64,000 bases of DNA, taken from Bog-756 sp963828385. GTDB lineage: Bacteria > Actinomycetota > Acidimicrobiia > Acidimicrobiales > RAAP-2. Below the pieces are notes generated by a model. The model worked only from the letters and a program-made list of their open reading frames with translations. It made no database searches and was not told the DNA's origin. Position numbers and translations under genes: made by a program. Location: assembly GCA_963828385.1 (NCBI GenBank), contig CAWHEF010000002.1, positions 248,001-312,000 on the forward strand, read 5' to 3'. This document shows positions 8,790-17,935 of this stretch, piece after piece. The number at the start of each line of letters is the position of its first letter. The stretch's first letter is position 1.

Positions 8790-9029
8790 TCAGCTCTCGA
8801 CGACGTCGCCGAGCAGGTCGACCTCCACCCCCTGAGCCTCGAGCCATACAACCGAGCGGTCGACGGTGGCACCATCCCCATCCAGCTCACAGATGATCCA
8901 ACCGCTGTCCTCGCCGACGTCGGCCCGCCGAATGTTGGGGACGACGTCGAGCTCTTTCACCAGGCGGGCGATGATCGGCTCGCGGACGAGGGCTTCGGGA
9001 AACGTGAGCTTCACACGCACCCCGATCAC
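8790..9029 (-). CDS. NIL-domain protein
   Basis: A stand-alone NIL domain of about 79 residues (RVKLTFPEALVREPIIARLV, then NIRRADVGEDSGWIICELDG, then WLEAQGVEVD). NIL is the small ferredoxin-like-fold domain known from the C-terminus of MetN and from some ferredoxins, where it binds small sulfur-containing ligands such as methionine. GTG 9029 forms a GTGA overlap with the larE stop, implying translational coupling. Its sulfur-linked domain type fits a role beside the sulfur transferase LarE, but that is inference. Confidence 0.85.
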   Translation of the reverse strand: MIGVRVKLTFPEALVREPIIARLVKELDVVPNIRRADVGEDSGWIICELDGDGATVDRSVVWLEAQGVEVDLLGDVVES

Positions 9030-9934
9030 GACCGGTGCTCCGCCGAGGCGTCGATGAGCCCTGCCTCCCAAACGCCGGGAACGCCCCTCTCCACCCGGTC
9101 ACCGAGAGCCCGGTTGAGGTTGCCGGAGCGCAGCCCCTCCAAGTCGAGCGTCACGTACCGATAGCCCGCACCATGGACAGCGGCGATGACGCTCTCCCTT
9201 TGGGCCACGACCTCTGCGAGGTGCTCGCAGGGCACCTCGATCCGGGCGGTGTCCCCGTAGTGCCGGACCCGTAGCTCGGAGAAGCCGAGCAGCCGGAGCC
9301 CGGACTCCGCTTCGGTCACCGATCGGAGTGTCTGGAGGGTCACCGGGGTTCCGTAGGGGACCCGTGAGGCGAGGCACGCCGCCCCAGGCTTGTCCCACGT
9401 GCGGAGATCGAGGGTCTTGGACCAGGCTCTGACGGCCGCCTTGGTGAATCCCGCCTCGACCAAGGGGAAGGATGCCCCCCGTTCGGATGCGGCCGCCTGG
9501 CCCGGTCGATGGTCACCCAGGTCGTCGAGGTTCACACCCAGGACGACGGTGGCCGCCTGGTCGGCGCCGTTCCCGCCTGTCATGTCGGCGGCGAGCGGGC
9601 GGAGCACGTCCATGAGGGTGGCCTTGCAGTGGTAGCAGCGCGACCCGTCGTTGGCCGAGTAGGACGGGTCGGCCAGCTCGTTCGTCGCCACCTCCACGTG
9701 GAAGAGCCCCCACTCGGAGGCGAGGGCCCGGCAGTCGGCGAGCTCCTCGGGCGCGAGCGACGGAGACACGGCTGTGGCGCACAATACGAGCTCGGTCCCG
9801 AGCGTGTCGGTCGCCACCCACGCCAGGAAGGCCGAGTCGGCCCCGCCGCTGAATGCGACGACCAGCGGTCCGATCCGATGGAGCACCGAGCGGAGTGCGT
9901 CGAGGTCCCCTCTGGCGCCGGCCATGTCAGGCAT
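9026..9934 (-). CDS. larE: LarE, ATP-dependent sulfur transferase of Ni-pincer cofactor synthesis
   Basis: LarE activates the LarB product with ATP and delivers sulfur to form the thiocarboxylates of the cofactor. The 302-residue protein has the PP-loop SGGADS (residues 29-34), CYHC (Cys100, Cys103) and the conserved KPGAACLASR with Cys187. Three cysteines in this arrangement are reported for LarE proteins that hold a [4Fe-4S] cluster and act catalytically, rather than sacrificing a single Cys. The ATG at 9934 overlaps the end of hemQ, with 9925 as an alternative. It lies about 5 kb from larB-larC. Confidence 0.9.
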   Translation of the reverse strand: MPDMAGARGDLDALRSVLHRIGPLVVAFSGGADSAFLAWVATDTLGTELVLCATAVSPSLAPEELADCRALASEWGLFHVEVATNELADPSYSANDGSRCYHCKATLMDVLRPLAADMTGGNGADQAATVVLGVNLDDLGDHRPGQAAASERGASFPLVEAGFTKAAVRAWSKTLDLRTWDKPGAACLASRVPYGTPVTLQTLRSVTEAESGLRLLGFSELRVRHYGDTARIEVPCEHLAEVVAQRESVIAAVHGAGYRYVTLDLEGLRSGNLNRALGDRVERGVPGVWEAGLIDASAEHRS

Positions 9935-10679
9935 CGGGCAACGCCTCGGACAGCACGGTGTCGATCGGCGCCACCATCCCGGTGACGAACGGGCCGAACT
10001 CGGCGAACCGGGCGGAGGCCTCGTCGAAGCGCATGGTGTAGACACAGTCCTTCAGGTCATCGGGATGGACGCCGAACAGGGTCACCCCCCACTCCCAGTC
10101 GTCGATTCCTGTCGACCCGGTGATGAGCTGCAGGACCCGCCCCCTGAATGTCCGGCCGACCGACCCGTGCCCGTACATCAGCTCCTTGCGGGTATCGAAG
10201 GGCAGCGAGTACCAATTCGAGCTCTCGCTCCCGCCCCGCCGCTTCGACATCGGGTAGAAGCAGAAGGCCGGCATCCCTTCGGGCGGGAGCGAGGGGTGGA
10301 GACGGGCCTCTTTCATGTCGTCGGGGATGCCCGATGCATACTCGGAGATCTCGGTCAGTGAGACGTAGGAGTCGACGACGGCCAGCCCCGCAGCCTGGAC
10401 ATCGCTCTGGAACCTGCGCAGACGCCACAGGTCCGTCCCGAGAGCCATGAACCCGATATCGGCCTTGTGGCCGAGCACGGCCACGGTGACGACCTGGACG
10501 CCATCGGCTTCTGCTCGCTTGACCGCCTGCACGATGGCATCGCGGTCGAGGCCCGGGGTTCGAGGAGCCGGGAGGGTGTCGCCGGAAGATCCGGATGCCG
10601 TCCCCTGCCCGCCGCGGCCGCTTCGGCAGAACAGGTGGAGCACTCCCCAACCCGTCGAGGGCTCGAGGGGATCAGTCAT
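9927..10679 (-). CDS. hemQ: Coproheme decarboxylase (chlorite dismutase family)
   Basis: HemQ makes heme b by decarboxylating coproheme III, the last step of the coproporphyrin-dependent pathway. The 250-residue protein has the family pattern FYPMSKRR, SSNWYSLPFDTRKELMYGH, GSVGRTF, GSTGIDDWEWGVTLF and YTMRFDEASARFAEFGPF. The His in MYGHG is the expected proximal heme ligand and the Tyr in FYPMSK the expected catalytic residue. A TAGACT box ends six bases before the ATG, suggesting a leaderless transcript that continues into larE and the NIL gene. Confidence 0.92.
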   Translation of the reverse strand: MTDPLEPSTGWGVLHLFCRSGRGGQGTASGSSGDTLPAPRTPGLDRDAIVQAVKRAEADGVQVVTVAVLGHKADIGFMALGTDLWRLRRFQSDVQAAGLAVVDSYVSLTEISEYASGIPDDMKEARLHPSLPPEGMPAFCFYPMSKRRGGSESSNWYSLPFDTRKELMYGHGSVGRTFRGRVLQLITGSTGIDDWEWGVTLFGVHPDDLKDCVYTMRFDEASARFAEFGPFVTGMVAPIDTVLSEALPDA

Positions 10680-10685
10680 GGGGTC

Positions 10686-10691
10686 AGTCTA
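10686..10691 (-). promoter_or_regulatory. Candidate -10 box of hemQ-larE-NIL (leaderless)
   Basis: TAGACT followed by exactly six bases and then the hemQ ATG at 10679. The same geometry recurs at the GH5, rimO and SDR genes. Confidence 0.55.
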
Positions 10692-10758
10692 GAGACCCCC
10701 GACCCCGAGCCGACGAGCGCCGGCCCCCGAGCCGACGACAGCCTTCACCGGACGCGTG

Positions 10759-10783
10759 AAGGGCGCCCCGGTGGGGCGCCCTT
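10759..10783 (-). terminator. Hairpin terminator downstream of groEL
   Basis: A perfect 11-bp inverted repeat (AAGGGCGCCCC / GGGGCGCCCTT) with a 3-base loop, placed 46 bases after the groEL stop. It lacks a U-tract, which is common for high-G+C terminators. Being symmetric, it could also stop transcription from the other strand. Confidence 0.75.
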
Positions 10784-10829
10784 CCTCACACTGCACACTC
10801 GCCTCGGCCTCGGCGCCGAGCCGTCGTTC

Positions 10830-12454
10830 CTAGAAGTCGTCCATCCCCGCCCCTGGAGCCGCCGCGGCGCTCTCCTCGGGCTTGTCGACGATCACCGCTT
10901 CGGTGGTCAGGAACAGCGCGGCGATCGAGGCGGCGTTCTGGAGCGCCGAGCGGGTCACCTTTGCGGCGTCGATGACACCGGCTTCGAACAGGTCCTCGTA
11001 CTCGCCGGTGGCGGCGTTCAACCCTTCGGGCGCCTTCTTCAGGTTGCGCACCCTGCTCGACGATGACCCCGCCCTCCAAGCCGGCGTTGACGGCGATCTG
11101 CTTGAGCGGCTCCTCGACCGACCGGGCCACGATGCGGGCACCGGTTGCCTCGTCTCCGTCCAGCTTGCCGGCCGCATCGAGCACGGAGGTCTGGGCCCGG
11201 AGCAGGGCCACGCCCCCACCAGGAACAACGCCCTCCTCGATGGCCGCTTTCGTCGTCGACACGGCGTCCTCGATGCGGTGCTTCTTCTCCTTCAGCTCGA
11301 CCTCGGTGGCGGCGCCGACCTTGATGACGGCCACACCGCCGGACAGCTTGGCCAAGCGCTCCTGGAGCTTCTCCCGGTCGTAGTCGGAGTCGGTGTTGTC
11401 GATCTCGGTCTTGATCTGGTTGATCCGGCCCTTGATCTCGTCCTCGGTACCGCCTCCCTCGACGATGGTGGTCTCGTCCTTGGTGACGACGACCTTGCGG
11501 GCGGTTCCCAGGAGGTCGAGGCTCACGTTCTCGAGCTTCAGGCCGACCTCCTCGGTCACGACCTGGCCGCCGGTGAGGATGGCGATGTCCTGGAGCATGG
11601 CCTTGCGGCGCTCGCCGAAGCCGGGAGCCTTCACGGCCGACGCTCCGGAACGTGCCCCGGATCTTGTTGACCACGAGGGTGGCCAGGGCCTCGCCCTCCA
11701 CGTCCTCGGCCACGATCACGAGCGGCTTGCTCGACTGCATGACCTTCTCGAGGAGGGGGAGGAGGTCACGAACCGCCGTGATCTTGGACCCGACGAGGAG
11801 CACGTAGGCGTCTTCGAGCACGGCCTCCATCCGCTCGGGGTCGGTCACGAAGTAGGGGGAGATGTAGCCCTTGTCGAAGCGCATGCCTTCGACGAGGTCC
11901 ATGTCCATGCCGAAGGTCTGCGACTCCTCGACGGTGATGACCCCGTCCTTGCCGACCTTGTCGATGGCCTCGGAGATCATCTCGCCGATCTCGGGGTCGG
12001 CGGCCGAGATGGAGGCCACCTGGGCGATCTGGCTCTTCGTGTCCGTGTCCCGGGCGATGCCCCGGAGGGAGGTGACGGCCGACTCGACGCCGTCCTCGAT
12101 CCCCTTCTTGAGCGACATGGGGTTGGCGCCGGCGGCCACGTTGCGCAGGCCCTCGTGGACCATGGCCCAGGCCAGCACGGTGGCGGTGGTGGTTCCGTCA
12201 CCGGCCACGTCGTCGGTCTTCTTGGCCACCTCCTTGACCAGCTCGGCGCCGATCTTCTCGAAGGGGTCCTCGAGCTCGATGTCCTTGGCGATCGAGACAC
12301 CGTCGTTGGTGATGGTGGGGGCGCCCCACTTCTTGTCGAGGACGACGTTGCGACCTTTGGGGCCGAGGGTGACCCGCACGGCGTCTGCGAGCTTGTTCAT
12401 GCCGCTCTCCAGTGAGCGGCGGGCCTCTTCGTCGAACGTGATCAACTTGGCCAT
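10830..12454 (-). CDS. groEL: Chaperonin GroEL (Hsp60), two single-base frameshifts
   Basis: The 60-kDa chaperonin is split over three frames. The first runs from MAKLITFDEEARR, with KGRNVVLDKKWG and AGDGTTTATVLA, to RGTFRSV near 11640. The second runs from AVKAPGFGERRKAMLQD through GVVPGGGVALLRA to GGVIVEQ near 11054. The third runs from VRNLKKAPEGLNAATGEYED to the C-terminus GAGMDDF at 10830. Each junction is explained by one extra G on the coding strand (in GTCGGCC near 11637 and CAGGGTG at 11051-11053). Removing them gives a normal protein of about 540 residues. The tail is not His-rich, so it resembles the housekeeping actinobacterial copy. No groES is adjacent. Confidence 0.93.
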
Positions 12455-12535
12455 CTGGTCTTCCTCCGTGTCGGTAGCACTCTCGTGTCGGCACGCTCGT
12501 GCCGGCGGTCTCGTGTCATTGGCGCTCTAGAGTCA

Positions 12536-12562
12536 TTAGCACTCTAGAGTGTCGAGTGCTAA
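12536..12562 (-). promoter_or_regulatory. CIRCE operator (HrcA site) of groEL
   Basis: A perfect CIRCE: TTAGCACTC, nine bases, GAGTGCTAA, 82 bases before the groEL ATG. HrcA binds this inverted repeat to repress chaperonin genes outside heat stress. A further half-site-like TAGCACTC lies at 12475-12482. Confidence 0.95.
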
Positions 12563-12777
12563 TAGCAAACCACGCCACGGGGGCGAGCGCAACCTGCGGC
12601 GGCTCCCACGTCCCGCACGCCCCGCCCGAGGAGGGGACGGCTGGTTCGGCGGCTGCCGGCCCGGGACGGGCCCTCTCCGGGGTGCACCGGCTCCGCGGGG
12701 ACCGGGCGCCGCCGCCTGGGCAGGAAAGCTCACGCCTGGGCGGGAATGCCCACCGGGGCCGGCAGGGCACCGGGACA

Positions 12778-12783
12778 TAGGAT
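12778..12783 (+). promoter_or_regulatory. Candidate -10 box of the GH5 gene (leaderless)
   Basis: TAGGAT followed by six bases and the GTG start at 12790. No Shine-Dalgarno is present in that space. Confidence 0.55.
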
Positions 12784-12789
12784 CCGGCG

Positions 12790-14439
12790 GTGACCAGTCG
12801 GGACAGGCCTCCTCCGAACGCGGACCGCGCCCGGGGCCGGATCCACCGTCGGCAGGGTGGGACGGTGCCGGCCCTCGCCACCGGGGTTCTCGCCGTGGTC
12901 GCCATGGTGGCCGTGGTCGCCGTGGTGGGGGTCCTCGCCCCGGCTGGGCCGGCATCAGCCTCGAGGCCAACGCCGGGATCGGCGTCCAGGCACGGTCGCG
13001 CGCCCGCCGGCCTCGGTCTGCCGGGAGCCGCCGACCTGCGGCCGACCGCCCCCACCGGGGTCCACGTGGTGCACACGGCCGCCGGCACCCCGTACCTCGC
13101 CGACGCCGGCGGGCGTCTGCTCGTGCTCCGCGGCGTGAACGACAATGCCCTCGTCCAGTACCCGAGTGACTACCGGGAAGCCCCCGGCGTGGCGCAGTCG
13201 GACCTCGCCGAGATGGCGGCGCTCGGCTTCAACTTCCTGCGTCTGCCGGTCTCCTGGAGCCGGATCATGCCCAGGCCGGGGGTGCTCGATCACGCCTACC
13301 TCGAGCGGGTCGCCCAAGTCGTCGCCTGGGCCAGGGAGAGCGACATCGGTGTGCTCATCGACATGCACGAGGACAACTACTCGACCGTCACCGACGAGAC
13401 GAAGGAGGCCGACGGGGCGCCGCGATGGGCCGTTGACGACCACGGGACCCCGTGCACCCCCGTCGCCTCGACCACCGCCTGCTCCCTGGCTGCGTTCGCC
13501 AGCTTCTGGGCCGATGCCACGGTCCGCGGACAGCCGCTCCAGTCGTGGTACCTCGACGCCACCGACGCCGTGGCTGCGGCCGCCGGCGCCACCTCGGCGT
13601 CGAGCAACGTCGTCGGGGTCGAGCTCATGAACGAACCGTGGCCGTCCGGGCCGGCACCCTTCGAGAGCACGTCGCTCTATCCGTTCTACGAGCGGATGAT
13701 CACCGGCCTTCGTCACGACGGCGTGGTGGCGCCTCTCTGGTTCGAGCCTTCGATCGTTCGCGATCTCACCGACGACGCCATCTCGGCCGCCGCCCGGTTC
13801 TCCGACGACCCCGATCTCGTCTACGCCGTACACATCTATTCGGGGGTCTTCGCCCCTCCCTACGGGCCGACCGTCTCCATCGGTCCCATGGCCGCCTCGT
13901 ACGCCAACGCGTCGAAGGAGGCGGCCATATTCGGGACGCCCTTCGTCGTCGACGAGTTCGGCTCGTCGGCGACGCCCGCTTGGGACGACTGGCTGTCGGC
14001 GCAGCTCGACAACCAGGACTCCTACGGCGTCGGGTCGGCGTTCTGGCTGTGGAAGCAGCGGGACGGCCCCTGGGACAACTGGGCCACGGTCCACCTGGAC
14101 GGGTCGCTCCGGACGGGCACCCTGCGGGCCCAGCTTCTGAGCCAGCCGCATCTCGACGCCGTCCCGGGCACGGTGAGCGGCCTCTCGACCGGCGCCGGCG
14201 GGTTCTCCGCCACCGTCGTCGGACCCGGGGGCCAGCTCACCCTCTGGGGTGGGACCGAGGTGACCCGGGGTGGCCCCTCGCTGACCACCCGAACGCTGAG
14301 GCATGTCACCGTCGACGGCACACCGGTTCACGCCCGCTGCCGGGGCGAGACCTTCGAGACCAGAGCCGTCGGCCTCACCGGATGCCTCCTCACAGTCGAG
14401 ATCCCGGCGGGGACTCACGAGGTGGCAGCGGCACCGTAG
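12790..14439 (+). CDS. Secreted or membrane-anchored GH5 glycoside hydrolase (endoglycoceramidase-like)
   Basis: A 549-residue protein with an N-terminal hydrophobic export segment at about residues 27-58, then a GH5 (cellulase fold) barrel: LRGVNDNALVQYPSDY, FLRLPVSWSRIMP, IDMHEDNYS, GVELMNEPWP with acid/base Glu282, and VVDEFGSS with nucleophile Glu389. The C-terminal 100 residues look like a small beta domain. The spacing and the WLWKQRDGPWDNW segment resemble endoglycosylceramidase-type GH5 enzymes acting on glycolipids or other beta-glucosides. The substrate is inferred only. It diverges from groEL. Confidence 0.85.
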   Translation: MTSRDRPPPNADRARGRIHRRQGGTVPALATGVLAVVAMVAVVAVVGVLAPAGPASASRPTPGSASRHGRAPAGLGLPGAADLRPTAPTGVHVVHTAAGTPYLADAGGRLLVLRGVNDNALVQYPSDYREAPGVAQSDLAEMAALGFNFLRLPVSWSRIMPRPGVLDHAYLERVAQVVAWARESDIGVLIDMHEDNYSTVTDETKEADGAPRWAVDDHGTPCTPVASTTACSLAAFASFWADATVRGQPLQSWYLDATDAVAAAAGATSASSNVVGVELMNEPWPSGPAPFESTSLYPFYERMITGLRHDGVVAPLWFEPSIVRDLTDDAISAAARFSDDPDLVYAVHIYSGVFAPPYGPTVSIGPMAASYANASKEAAIFGTPFVVDEFGSSATPAWDDWLSAQLDNQDSYGVGSAFWLWKQRDGPWDNWATVHLDGSLRTGTLRAQLLSQPHLDAVPGTVSGLSTGAGGFSATVVGPGGQLTLWGGTEVTRGGPSLTTRTLRHVTVDGTPVHARCRGETFETRAVGLTGCLLTVEIPAGTHEVAAAP

Positions 14440-14554
14440 CGGCCCCGTCGCCGCCGGTCCACGACGGCTGACGATCTGCGCTGATCGACCGTTACCGCCC
14501 ACCGACACCGGTCAGCACCACTGCCGGTCCGGGCCGCTCTGCCATGATGACCGC

Positions 14555-15559
14555 GTGCGGGATCCGTTCCGGAGGGTCCGGATTGGCCTGGGGGCGTTCG
14601 TCCTCGTCCTCGTGGCGGGAACGGTCGGCTACCTGCTGCTCGGGTTCGACCTACTCGGTGCTGTCTTCCAGACGGTCGTCACCGTCACCACGGTCGGGTT
14701 CAACCCTCCGCACCACCTGGATGCCGCGAGCCGGATCTTCACGATCATCTTGATCCTGGTCGGTGCCGGCACCGCCCTCTACACATTGACCGCCGTCCTC
14801 GAGCTCTTCATCGAGGGACACATGCGCGAGCTCGTCAGGAGGCGCCGTATGGAACGTGACATCACCCGGATGAACGGGCATGTGATCGTGTGCGGTTGGG
14901 GTCGGGTCGGGCGCGAGGTGTCCCAGTTCCTGGCGACGGCCGGGCGGGAGGTGGTGGTCATCGACAGGGACTCGGGGCGGTTGGACGAGGCGCCGTACGC
15001 CTCGGTGTGCGGCGACGTGACCGAGGACGACACGCTCCTACTGGCCGGGATCGAGCGGGCGTCGGCATTGGTTGCTGCGGTCGAGACCGACGCCACGAAC
15101 CTCTACGTGACCGTGGCCGGCAAGTCTCTGCAGCCCCGGATCCAGATCATCGCCCGGGCCCGGAACGAATCGTCGGTGCCCAAGCTGTTCCGGGCCGGGG
15201 CCGACCGGGTCGTCAACCCGCAACGGCTCGGGGGCGATCGCATGGCGTCGTTCGTCACCCAGCCCAACGTGGTCGACTTCGTCGACGTCGTGATGCACGA
15301 CGGTTCGCTCGAGTTCCGACTGGAGGAGCTGTCGCTGCCGAGCTCGTCGCCGCTCGTCGGGCAGGACATCGGCTCGACGCATCTCCGGGCCCGCACCGGC
15401 GCTCTGGTGCTCGCCATCCGAAGGCCGGACGGGACCTTCCTCACCAACCCCGGCCCCGGGGACAGGCTCCTGGCCGACGACGTCCTCATCACGGTCGGAA
15501 CATCCGACCAGCTCACCGCCCTGGCCGAGATGGCCGGTGACACCGCCCCCCAGGTGTGA
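14555..15559 (+). CDS. Two-TM potassium channel with RCK (TrkA-N/TrkA-C) domains
   Basis: A 334-residue ion channel subunit. TM1 is about residues 10-30, the pore helix and filter is TVTTVGFN (TTVGF at 45-49, a variant of the TVGYG potassium filter), and TM2 is about 60-84. The cytosolic TrkA-N/RCK domain begins HVIVCGWGRVGREV (nucleotide loop 114-119), with VIDRDS and GDVTEDDTLLLAGI following, and a TrkA-C domain near residues 245-325. Such channels are gated by ligands on the RCK ring. GTG 14555 is the start nearest TM1, with CATGAT six bases before it. Confidence 0.9.
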   Translation: MRDPFRRVRIGLGAFVLVLVAGTVGYLLLGFDLLGAVFQTVVTVTTVGFNPPHHLDAASRIFTIILILVGAGTALYTLTAVLELFIEGHMRELVRRRRMERDITRMNGHVIVCGWGRVGREVSQFLATAGREVVVIDRDSGRLDEAPYASVCGDVTEDDTLLLAGIERASALVAAVETDATNLYVTVAGKSLQPRIQIIARARNESSVPKLFRAGADRVVNPQRLGGDRMASFVTQPNVVDFVDVVMHDGSLEFRLEELSLPSSSPLVGQDIGSTHLRARTGALVLAIRRPDGTFLTNPGPGDRLLADDVLITVGTSDQLTALAEMAGDTAPQV

Positions 15560-15596
15560 CCCCGCCCGCCGGACGGCGGACCGGATGTCGGCTGGT

Positions 15597-16286
15597 TCAG
15601 TCGGTCTCGGTGAACCGGATCTCGGCGTGACTGGCGTCACAGAACGGCTTGTTGGTCGAGGCCCCGCACCGGCAGAGCGTCACCCGATTCCGGACTTCGT
15701 ACGGCTCGCCGTCGGCTCCGACCACCGGGATCCCTCCGCGCACCCAGATGGGCCCGGCCACACCCTGCTGCGGGTCGTCGACGATCCCGATGGAGGGTTC
15801 GAGGTCGGGCTCGACGGGTTGCCTCGTCTCGCGGTCCCAGACCACCAGCCGGCCCGAAGGGCACATCGCCGCCTCCTGTGCCGTGAGCCGGGCGGCGTCC
15901 TCACCCTCTGCCTCCACGAGGTTCCAGATCTGGCCGGCGACATCGCAGAACCTGGCGAACGCACAGAGCGGCTGGGCATCGGTCAATATCAACCTCGGGC
16001 CGTCCTGCTCGTCAGCCTGCTCCAGATAGGGAGCCCGGGTGGCGGTCTCGGTGCCCTCGAAGCCCACCCGTTGGTGAGAACCGTCGCAGAACGGCTTGTT
16101 GGCCGACTGGCCGCAGCGGCACAGCGCGTAGGTCGCCTTGGTCTCGAACACTTCGCCCTCGGACCAGCCGACGGAGTCGCCTTGGTGGTCGGAGACGATC
16201 GTCTGTCGCGCCATCGGCACCGAACCCGTGACCTTGTACGGGCCCTTCTCGGTGACGGTGATCCTCATGGCCTCGGTCGGCTCCAC
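15597..16286 (-). CDS. Double CDGSH iron-sulfur protein
   Basis: A 229-residue soluble protein with two CDGSH-type [2Fe-2S] sites: CRCGQSANKPFCDGSH (Cys56, Cys58, Cys67, His71) near the N-terminus and CRCGASTNKPFCDASH near the C-terminus. The middle (PLCAFARFCDVAGQIWNLVE, then AAMCPSGRLVVWDRETR) is the usual divergent ferredoxin-like stretch of this family. A redox or electron-transfer role is likely and the partner is unknown. ATG 16286 or 16268 could be the start. It is convergent with the channel gene. Confidence 0.92.
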   Translation of the reverse strand: MEPTEAMRITVTEKGPYKVTGSVPMARQTIVSDHQGDSVGWSEGEVFETKATYALCRCGQSANKPFCDGSHQRVGFEGTETATRAPYLEQADEQDGPRLILTDAQPLCAFARFCDVAGQIWNLVEAEGEDAARLTAQEAAMCPSGRLVVWDRETRQPVEPDLEPSIGIVDDPQQGVAGPIWVRGGIPVVGADGEPYEVRNRVTLCRCGASTNKPFCDASHAEIRFTETD

Positions 16287-16382
16287 CGGCCTCCTCCCTT
16301 TCGGGCACGTCCGTAGGTCCGCTTCGGGCTCGTCCGCAAGGCTACGCCTGCAGGGGCCGAGGGAGCCGGAAATGTTGCCGGG

Positions 16383-17816
16383 CTAGGGCCGACCGACCCC
16401 TACGAAGGCTTCGTACCCGTCCGAGGCGTCGGAGCTGGAATCGGTCCGGATCGGGGTGATGTGCACGTCCTGCCCGGTCTCCGGCGCCTCGATCATCATG
16501 CCGCCCCCGACGTACATGGCGACGTGATCGCTGCCTCCGGGGCCGTAGAACAGCAGGTCACCGGGCTGGATGTCCGACAGCGGTATCTGGACGGTCGCCC
16601 CGAGCTGGGCTCCGGTGTAGTGGGGGAGGTAGACACCCGCCTGGGCCCAGGCGTACATGACCAGGCCGGAGCAGTCGAAACCGGGCTGGCCGACCTGACC
16701 CGGTGGCGCCACCGCCGATCCCGTCGGTCCGCCGTCCGAGCCGCCGCCCCAAACGTAGGGGAGGCCCAACTCCGCTTCCGCCGCCTGGACGGCGGTCCCA
16801 CCACCGCTGCCTGCGGGCGGAACGGTGCCACCGCCGTCACCACCCGCAGCGGAGCTTCCGGAGCCCGCCGGGGGAGTCCCGGCACCGTTGTCTCCACCCC
16901 CGCTACTTCCACCCCCGCCGGCTCCTCCGCCCGCAGTTGCCGCCCCACCGCCCCCGCCGTTACCCGACGAGCCGCCCGCCGCCTGGACCTGGGCCGGTGC
17001 CGGTTGGGAAGCCGATGATGCGGGCTGGGCAGTGGCCCTCGCTGATGCGGCTGCGGCTTGGGCCGCGGCCGCCTGGGCCGCGGCCGCCTGGGCCGCCGCC
17101 TGGGCCGCCGCCCGCGCCTCGGCTTCCTGCTCGGCCTGCTGCTGGGCGATCAGGGTGGCCACCGTGTTGTTGGCGGTGTTCAATGTCGTCTGCTCCTGGT
17201 TCCGGAGCACGTTGGCCTGGCTGGTGGCGTCTGCGATGTTGGCCTGCGCCGAAGCGGCCTGAGCCTGCTGCTGCTTGAGTGAGCCCTGCTGGGACTGCAA
17301 CTGCATCTCGGCATTGTCGAGATGATCGATGATGGTGGCGGCGTTGCCGGCAGCGATGTCCGAGTACTCGGACTCGATTCCACTTGCGTTCCTTGCCGTG
17401 GTGAACAGTTCGACAGCCGGCGAGGAAGTCCCTTCGTTGATGTAGGTCCGAATCGCCTCCGTTCGTAGCTGTGCCCGGTCATGGTCCACGAGAAGTTGGG
17501 TCTTGCTCAACTGGGCGTGCGTCTGGGAGATCTGAGCATCGACCTGTTGGAGCGTGGACTGGGCAGCGTCGTACTGCTGGTCGAGGCTGTCGATGTGAGC
17601 GTTCGTGGATGCGAGCTGCGCCTCGATCGATGCCGCCTGCGCACGCGCATCGGACAGCTGGTCACCGCGGGCCTGACCCGTGGAAAGGAACGCGACGGAT
17701 GCAAGCCCCGTGACGATAGCTAGGACGAGCATCACAGCAGTCCGGAGATTGGATCTGCTGACCCCGGCGGTCGTACCCAGTCTCGCCGTCGAACCTTCCA
17801 ACCCGACGCCTGTCAC
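16383..17816 (-). CDS. Secreted NlpC/P60 peptidoglycan hydrolase with coiled coil
   Basis: A 477-residue RipA-like cell wall hydrolase. A signal or anchor segment (residues 25-50) is followed by a long coiled coil (about 52-250) ending in Ala/Gln-rich repeats, a Gly/Ser-rich linker, and an NlpC/P60 domain from about 345. The domain has the catalytic Cys in GFDCSGLVMYAW, the His in SDHVAMYVG and the third residue region MMIEAPETG. The coiled coil is expected to autoinhibit or recruit the enzyme to the divisome, as in FtsEX-controlled hydrolases. ATG 17816 starts the protein. Confidence 0.92.
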   Translation of the reverse strand: MTGVGLEGSTARLGTTAGVSRSNLRTAVMLVLAIVTGLASVAFLSTGQARGDQLSDARAQAASIEAQLASTNAHIDSLDQQYDAAQSTLQQVDAQISQTHAQLSKTQLLVDHDRAQLRTEAIRTYINEGTSSPAVELFTTARNASGIESEYSDIAAGNAATIIDHLDNAEMQLQSQQGSLKQQQAQAASAQANIADATSQANVLRNQEQTTLNTANNTVATLIAQQQAEQEAEARAAAQAAAQAAAAQAAAAQAAAASARATAQPASSASQPAPAQVQAAGGSSGNGGGGGAATAGGGAGGGGSSGGGDNGAGTPPAGSGSSAAGGDGGGTVPPAGSGGGTAVQAAEAELGLPYVWGGGSDGGPTGSAVAPPGQVGQPGFDCSGLVMYAWAQAGVYLPHYTGAQLGATVQIPLSDIQPGDLLFYGPGGSDHVAMYVGGGMMIEAPETGQDVHITPIRTDSSSDASDGYEAFVGVGRP

Positions 17817-17935
17817 AACGGAAGTTCTTTGTACCGGACGCCACCTTCTATGGCAAGGGCCAATTTGTTACAGAATTCACGCCCGGGCACCGATAGTGCA
17901 GAGCGACGGCATCGAACGCTCGCCAACGGGAACGG

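Noticed and set aside
11063..12530. Plus-strand open frames opposite groEL
   Set aside because: Low-complexity mirror of GroEL codons in high-G+C DNA, while GroEL motifs are unambiguous on the minus strand.
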